Positions 59,583 through 64,000 of a DNA stretch of 64,000 nt are shown in pieces. The position numbers were made by a program, and so were the translations under genes. Source of the DNA: Rhodospirillales bacterium 70-18 (GTDB lineage: Bacteria > Pseudomonadota > Alphaproteobacteria > Acetobacterales > Acetobacteraceae); the NCBI GenBank assembly GCA_001899585.1, contig MKWE01000031.1, positions 209,168 through 273,167 of the forward strand, given 5' to 3'. A model generated the notes under the pieces. It worked only from the letters and a program-made list of their open reading frames with translations, did no database searches and was not told where the DNA came from. Within the stretch, counting starts at the first letter, position 1; the number at the start of each line of letters is the position of its first letter.

Positions 59583-59697
59583 GTTCTTTTTTGGAAAAAA
59601 GAACCAAAAAACTTTTATCCGTTTGGTATGTACCGCCGGCGCCGGCGCAGGCCAAACGGATAAAGTTTTTTTGCTTCTTTTTGTTCACAAAAAGAAG
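59583..59697. repeat. Cloverleaf palindromic element, copy D (115 bp, inverted)
   Basis: Opposite orientation to copy A: hairpin GTTCTTTTTT-GG-AAAAAAGAAC at 59583-59604, central stem ATCCGTTTGG (59617-59626) against CCAAACGGAT (59652-59661), and hairpin CTTCTTTTTGT at 59674-59697. The central stem sequence differs from copy A yet pairs perfectly. Flanks GGAGGGAAGG and ACTTCCC can close it. Begins 6 bp after the DegT gene stop. Confidence 0.92.
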
Positions 59698-59703
59698 ACT
59701 TCC

Positions 59704-60849
59704 CTACACATTCGCCAGTACCGCATCGCAAATCCGCTCCACATCCCGGTCCGTCAGGTCGGGATGGATCGGCAGCGCCATGATCCGCGTCGCCAGGTCC
59801 TCCGACACCGGCAGCGCCGCGCCGTCATGCGCATGGGCATAGGCCGGCTGCTGGTGCAGCGCCTTCGGGTAATAGATCGCGCTGGGCACGCCGGCCGCCT
59901 TCAGCCCGTCCTGCATGCGCGTCCGCGCCGCCGCGTCGGGCAGCAGGATGGCATAGATCGCCCAGGCGCTGACGCTGTCCGGCACGCGGGCGGGAATGGC
60001 CACCGCATTGCCCAGCCGCGAGTCATAGACCCGCGCGATCCGCTCGCGGGCCGCCAGCTCCTCCTCGAACACCGTCAGCTTGCTCAGCAGCACGGCGGCC
60101 TGCAGCGTGTCCAGCCGGCCGTTCATGCCGGTGCGCAGCACCTCGTAGCGGCTGGTGCCCTCGCCATGGGTGCGCAGGCTGCGGAACAGCGCGGCACGCT
60201 CGGCGCTCTCGGTGAACAGCGCGCCGCCATCGCCATAGGCGCCGAGCGGCTTGGAGGGAAAGAAGCTGGTGGCGGTCACGTCCGCCTGCACGCCCAGCCG
60301 CGCGCCGTGCAGGCTGGCGCCGAAGCTCTGCGCGCAATCGTCCAGGCTCACCAGCCCCTCGCGCGCAGCGATCGCCTGCAGGGCCGTCCAGTCGGCCGGC
60401 TGGCCGAACAGGTCCACGCCGATCAGCATGCGCGGGCGCAGCCGCCCGGCCGCGCGCACGGCGGCGATCCGCGCCTCCAGATGGGCGGGGTCGAGCTGGA
60501 AGGTCCGCGGATCGACATCCACGAACACCGGGGTCGCGCCCAGCACCAGCGGCACCTCGGCGGTGGCGGTGTAGGTGAAGGCCGGCAGGAACACCGCGTC
60601 GCCCAGCCCGATGCCCTCGGCCATCATGGCGATCTGCAGCGCGTCGGTGCCGGAACTGACCGAGACGCAATGCGCCGCGCCGCAGAACCGCGCCAGCGCC
60701 TCCTCCAGCTCGGCCACCTCCGGGCCCAGCACGAACTGGCAATGCGCCAGCACCGCGTCCAGCCGGCGGCGCAGGTCGGTGGCGATGCGCGCCTGCTGCG
60801 CCTTCAGGTCCAGGAACGGGACCGGCGGGCGGCTGGTGGAATCGGGCAT
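59704..60849 (-). CDS. DegT/DnrJ/EryC1 family sugar aminotransferase
   Basis: A 381-residue PLP aminotransferase. Lys200 in FFPSKPLGAYGDGG is the PLP anchor, PAFTYTATAEVPLVLGATPVFVDVD and SLDDCAQSFGA are family signatures. Such enzymes aminate keto-sugar nucleotides for surface glycans. Lies next to a CapD/WbpM-type dehydratase that would make its keto-sugar. ATG 60849 chosen because residues upstream are not family-like. Confidence 0.93.
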   Translation of the reverse strand: MPDSTSRPPVPFLDLKAQQARIATDLRRRLDAVLAHCQFVLGPEVAELEEALARFCGAAHCVSVSSGTDALQIAMMAEGIGLGDAVFLPAFTYTATAEVPLVLGATPVFVDVDPRTFQLDPAHLEARIAAVRAAGRLRPRMLIGVDLFGQPADWTALQAIAAREGLVSLDDCAQSFGASLHGARLGVQADVTATSFFPSKPLGAYGDGGALFTESAERAALFRSLRTHGEGTSRYEVLRTGMNGRLDTLQAAVLLSKLTVFEEELAARERIARVYDSRLGNAVAIPARVPDSVSAWAIYAILLPDAAARTRMQDGLKAAGVPSAIYYPKALHQQPAYAHAHDGAALPVSEDLATRIMALPIHPDLTDRDVERICDAVLANV

Positions 60850-60871
60850 GAGGAGTCCTTTCAGGCGCGCG

Positions 60872-62860
60872 TCAGGCGCGGGCGGCGCCGGCCGAGCCGT
60901 CGCTGTTATGGGCGAATTCGGGCAGCATGCGGGCCAGCACGGCCAGCGCGGCGCTGGCATGGCCGGTGCGGCAGGCGGCGGCCAGCTCGTCGATCGCGCG
61001 CGCCACGATGGCCGGGTCGGCGGTGCGCGGCACGGCCATCAGCAGGCCGGGATAACCGGTGGCCACCGGCGGCTCCTGCCCGTGGAACAGCTCCTCGAAC
61101 AGCTTCTCGCCGGGGCGCAGGCCGGTGAAGCGGATCGGCACATCCACCTCCGGGCGCAACCCGGCGAGGCGGATCATGGTGCGCGCGAGTTCGACGATCT
61201 TCACCGGCTCGCCCATGTCCAGCACGAACACGCCGCCGCGCACCACCTTGCCTGGCCCCGGCCCCGGCCCCGGACCATGGCTGGCCAGTGCGCATTCCGC
61301 GCCCTGCGCCACGCCGACCACGCTGGCCTGCAGCACCAGGCCCACCGCCTCGCGCACGGTCATGAAATAGCGCTGCATGTCCGGGTGGGTCACGGTCAGC
61401 GGGCCGCCATGGGCGAGCTGGCGCTGGAACAGCGGCACCACGCTGCCGGTGCTGCCCAGCACATTGCCGAACCGCACGGTGATGCAGCGCATCCCGCCCG
61501 ATGCCCCGCCAGATGCCCCGCTGGACACCCCGCCCGAGGCCCCGGCGGCGAGCGCCGCGAGGTCCAGCCCCTGGCAGTACATCTCCGCCAGCCGCTTGGA
61601 GGCGCCCATCACGCTGGTCGGGTTCACCGCCTTGTCGGTGGAGATCAGCACCATCGCCAGCGCCCCGGCGGCGCGCGCGGCGTCGGCCACATGGCGGGTG
61701 CCGGCGACATTGGTCAGCAGGCCCTCCAGCGGATTGGCCTCCACCATCGGCACGTGCTTCAGCGCGGCGGCATGGAACACCAGTTCGGGCCGGCATGCCT
61801 CGATCACCGCGCGGATGCGCGTCTCGTCGCGGATATCGGCGATCACGGCGCGGCGCGGCACGGCGGGGGCGAGTTCGCCCAGTTCCAGGTCGATCTGCCA
61901 CAGCGCGTATTCGCCGTTGTCCAGCAGCACCAGCCGGGCGGGGCCGAGGGCGGCCACCTGGCGGGCCAGCTCGGCGCCGATGGTGCCGCCGGCCCCGGTC
62001 ACCAGCACCCGGCGACCGTGCACCAGGCGGGCCATGCCCTCACGGTCCAGCGGCACCTGGGCGCGGTTCAGCAGGTCCTCGATGGCCACCGGCTTCAACT
62101 GCACCGGCCCGGCGGCCGCGTCGTGCTCCAGCGCGGTGGGGCGCGGCGCGCGGGCGATGCGCACGCCCTCGCGCTCGGCGGTCTCGATCAGCGCCGACAG
62201 CTTCTGGCCGGACAGTTCGGGGTCGGTCACCACCAGCACCTGCGGCGGCGTGCCGGCCGCGCGCAGCCGCGCCAGCACGGCGGCGGCCTCGGCCAGCGGG
62301 CCCAGGATGGCATGGCCCTGGATGCGCCGCCCGGTCTGCGCCTGCCCGGTGGACAGCAGGCCGACCACGCGCAGCGAGGCGGCATGGTCGCCGGCCAGCG
62401 CGCGCAGGAACAGGTCCGCCCCCTCGCCGGCACCCACCAGCAGGGCCGGCGTGCCCGCCTCGGCCGGGGGCGTGCCCTCCTGCATCAGCCGGTAGCCGCC
62501 GCGCGGCAGCGCCAGCAGCATGGCGAGGCAGAGCACATGCACGATCGGGAAGGTCGGGCTGGGCAGCGGCGTCCCGGCCGCGTGCAGCGCCACGGCATAC
62601 AGCGCCGCCGCGGCGATCGAGGAAGCCGTCACCCCCAGCATGTCGTTCACCCCGGCGAAGCGCCAGTACTGGAACGACAGCCGGAACGGCACGCCGGCGA
62701 TCAGCAGCGCCAGCCCGCCCCAGGCGATCGCCCAGGCCGGCCCCATCGGGTCGCCCGCCGGGTCGGACAGCCAGCGGGCCAGCGGCACCGCGGCCGCGGC
62801 CAGCAGGAAATCCAGCCCGGCATTCATCCCGATTCGCAGCATGGCCCGGCGATGTGACAT
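60872..62860 (-). CDS. Polysaccharide biosynthesis dehydratase/epimerase, WbpM/CapD type
   Basis: A 662-residue membrane protein. Four N-terminal hydrophobic helices (about 10-125), a nucleotide-binding-like middle region (LLVGAGEGADLFLRAL), and an SDR domain from about 300 (TGAGGTIGAELARQ). The catalytic segment is ISTDKAVNPTSVMGASKR, with Met in the place of Tyr, as in long WbpM homologues. It makes a 4-keto-6-deoxy UDP-sugar. Oddity: two low-complexity insertions, AGASGGVSSGASGGASGG and GPGPGPGPG, interrupt the SDR domain. Start ATG 62860; 62842 is an alternative. Confidence 0.93.
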   Translation of the reverse strand: MSHRRAMLRIGMNAGLDFLLAAAAVPLARWLSDPAGDPMGPAWAIAWGGLALLIAGVPFRLSFQYWRFAGVNDMLGVTASSIAAAALYAVALHAAGTPLPSPTFPIVHVLCLAMLLALPRGGYRLMQEGTPPAEAGTPALLVGAGEGADLFLRALAGDHAASLRVVGLLSTGQAQTGRRIQGHAILGPLAEAAAVLARLRAAGTPPQVLVVTDPELSGQKLSALIETAEREGVRIARAPRPTALEHDAAAGPVQLKPVAIEDLLNRAQVPLDREGMARLVHGRRVLVTGAGGTIGAELARQVAALGPARLVLLDNGEYALWQIDLELGELAPAVPRRAVIADIRDETRIRAVIEACRPELVFHAAALKHVPMVEANPLEGLLTNVAGTRHVADAARAAGALAMVLISTDKAVNPTSVMGASKRLAEMYCQGLDLAALAAGASGGVSSGASGGASGGMRCITVRFGNVLGSTGSVVPLFQRQLAHGGPLTVTHPDMQRYFMTVREAVGLVLQASVVGVAQGAECALASHGPGPGPGPGKVVRGGVFVLDMGEPVKIVELARTMIRLAGLRPEVDVPIRFTGLRPGEKLFEELFHGQEPPVATGYPGLLMAVPRTADPAIVARAIDELAAACRTGHASAALAVLARMLPEFAHNSDGSAGAARA

Positions 62861-63002
62861 GCCGCCCCCTATAGACCAGCCGGGGCGGCGGAGGTAAGGC
62901 GCGAGTTGCGCCACCCGGTCTTTTGCCTGTCCCCCACCCCCTTGCGGCCCCCACCCCTTGCTGCCCCTGTCCGCGCGCCGGCAGGTGCGGTAGAGGACGG
63001 GC

Positions 63003-64000
63003 ATGACCCTGCTCGCCTTCCTGCGCCACCTCGCCTTCTGCGCCGGCCTGGCCGTGGTGTCCGCGGTGATGGTGCGCGCCATGATCACCGCTGGCGTGAT
63101 GGACCGGCCGGACCCGCGCAAGGCCCACCGCAACCCCACCCCCAAGGGCGGCGGCGTGGGCGTGGTGGTGGCCTTCATGCTGGGCATCGCGGTGCTGTAC
63201 GGCTTCGCGCAGTTCGCCCGGCTGGCCGACCCGTATTTCCGCGGCGTGATCCTGGCCGCGGCGGTGATCGCCATCGTCTCGTTCATCGACGACGTGCGCG
63301 ACTGGCCGTTCACCATCAAGCTGGCCACCCAGGTGCTGGCCGCCTTCGCCGCCATCGGCAGCGGGCTGTATGTCAGCGTCTACAGCCTGCCCTGGGTGGG
63401 GCCGGTGGATATCGGCTGGCTGGGCATTCCGGCCACGCTGGTGTGGATCCTGTTCGCCACCAACGCGATGAACTTCATCGACGGGCTGAACGGCCTGGCC
63501 GCCGGCGTGGCGCTGGTGGCCTGCGGCTTCCTGGCGGCGCTGGCGGCCGGGCAGCAGGCGTGGTTCGTGTATTTCGCGGCCATGCTGCTGGGCGCCGGGC
63601 TGGTCGGCTTCCTGCCGTTCAACTTTCCGCGCGCACGGATTTTCATGGGCGATGTCGGCAGCCAGTTCTGCGGCTTCATGCTGGCGGTGCTGGGCGTGGC
63701 GGCGGCGCGGTTCGACGCGGTGGAGATGAGCTTCCTGCTGGTGCCCATGCTGCTCTCCGGCGTGCTGTTCGACGTGGCGTTCACCCTGGCCCGCCGCCTG
63801 CTGGCCGGGGAGAACATCGCCCGCCCGCATCGCGGCCACCTGTACCAGGTCGCCCAGCGCGCCGGCATGGACGCGCGCTGGGTGGCCGCCACGCACTGGG
63901 GCTTCGCGGCACTCGGCGGGCTGGCGGCGCTGGCCTTCGTGCACGCGCCCCCGCCGATCCGCCCGCTCATCCCGCTGCCGCTGCTGGCGGTGCAGCTCGG
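63003..64000 (+). CDS. Undecaprenyl-phosphate glycosyl-1-phosphate transferase, WecA/WbpL type (C-terminus cut off)
   Basis: About 332 residues are visible. Repeated hydrophobic helices, with the GT4/MraY-like signatures KAHRNPTPKGGGVGVV, SFIDDVRD, FATNAMNFIDGLNGLAAG and ARIFMGDVGSQFCGF, and the loop RPHRGHLYQVAQRAG. These are the Mg-binding and catalytic aspartates of the WecA family, which starts O-antigen or capsule repeat units on undecaprenyl phosphate. It is divergent from the WbpM-like gene and continues past the window end. Confidence 0.93.
   Translation, partial: MTLLAFLRHLAFCAGLAVVSAVMVRAMITAGVMDRPDPRKAHRNPTPKGGGVGVVVAFMLGIAVLYGFAQFARLADPYFRGVILAAAVIAIVSFIDDVRDWPFTIKLATQVLAAFAAIGSGLYVSVYSLPWVGPVDIGWLGIPATLVWILFATNAMNFIDGLNGLAAGVALVACGFLAALAAGQQAWFVYFAAMLLGAGLVGFLPFNFPRARIFMGDVGSQFCGFMLAVLGVAAARFDAVEMSFLLVPMLLSGVLFDVAFTLARRLLAGENIARPHRGHLYQVAQRAGMDARWVAATHWGFAALGGLAALAFVHAPPPIRPLIPLPLLAVQL

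Overview
This 64-kb window is GC-rich chromosomal DNA, almost certainly from an alphaproteobacterium and most likely a member of the Rhodospirillales/Acetobacteraceae. That placement is an inference. It rests on the high-GC codon use, the hisBHAFE block next to hslVU, the branched-chain amino acid ABC operon beside leucine-catabolism genes, and the short overlapping gene junctions (ATGA, TGATG). I see no insertion sequence, transposase, integrase, phage gene, rRNA or CRISPR array. The only tRNA is tRNA-Ala(GGC).

Layout. 1-4 kb: an OxyR-type regulator (truncated by the window edge) divergent from a catalase, then a PAS/EAL protein. 4-22 kb: a branched-chain amino acid block with a five-gene liv ABC transporter, a convergent alpha/beta hydrolase, an acyl-CoA dehydrogenase, 3-hydroxyisobutyrate dehydrogenase, an acyl-CoA synthetase, isovaleryl-CoA dehydrogenase, both methylcrotonyl-CoA carboxylase subunits and a fused indolepyruvate-type ferredoxin oxidoreductase. 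Together these would import leucine and valine and carry leucine to 3-methylglutaconyl-CoA and valine through 3-hydroxyisobutyrate; liuC and liuE are not here. 22-24.4 kb: an MHYT-PAS-GGDEF-EAL protein. 24.7-28.9 kb: an AT-richer, poorly characterised glycan-type cassette (GT61-like protein, FAD oxidoreductase, SDR with Arg in place of the catalytic Lys, TIM-barrel isomerase).

29-36 kb: a stand-alone AsnC/Lrp ligand-binding domain, a lipoprotein, a zinc dehydrogenase, a small exported protein, a methyltransferase, thiC with its TPP riboswitch, and an MFS transporter. 36-43 kb: HIT protein, hisE, hisF, hisA, GNAT, hisH and hisB on the minus strand, divergent from hslV-hslU, followed by an AbrB/Doc toxin-antitoxin pair and sufE. 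44-52 kb: MFS transporter, CodA-like amidohydrolase, kynureninase, a small exported protein, a class A penicillin-binding protein, a 2-hydroxyacid dehydrogenase and a GT4 glycosyltransferase. 52-57.4 kb: paaABCDE (phenylacetyl-CoA epoxidase) divergent from a CYP199-like P450 across a clear palindromic operator. 57.4-64 kb: tRNA-Ala, a decayed acetoacetyl-CoA synthetase, scoAB, and a surface-glycan group (DegT aminotransferase, CapD/WbpM-type dehydratase, WecA-type transferase cut by the window end).

The most unusual signal is non-coding. Four copies of a 112-128-bp cloverleaf-shaped palindromic element (32246, 34463, 37744, 59583) lie 6-10 bp past the stop codon of a minus-strand gene. They have two conserved A/T hairpins around a central stem whose sequence changes but whose pairing is largely kept. 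One copy splits hisA from hisF. A second repeat family, built on a GAGCGTGATGACCGCT hairpin, occurs at 47593, 51025 and, degenerate, at 28908.
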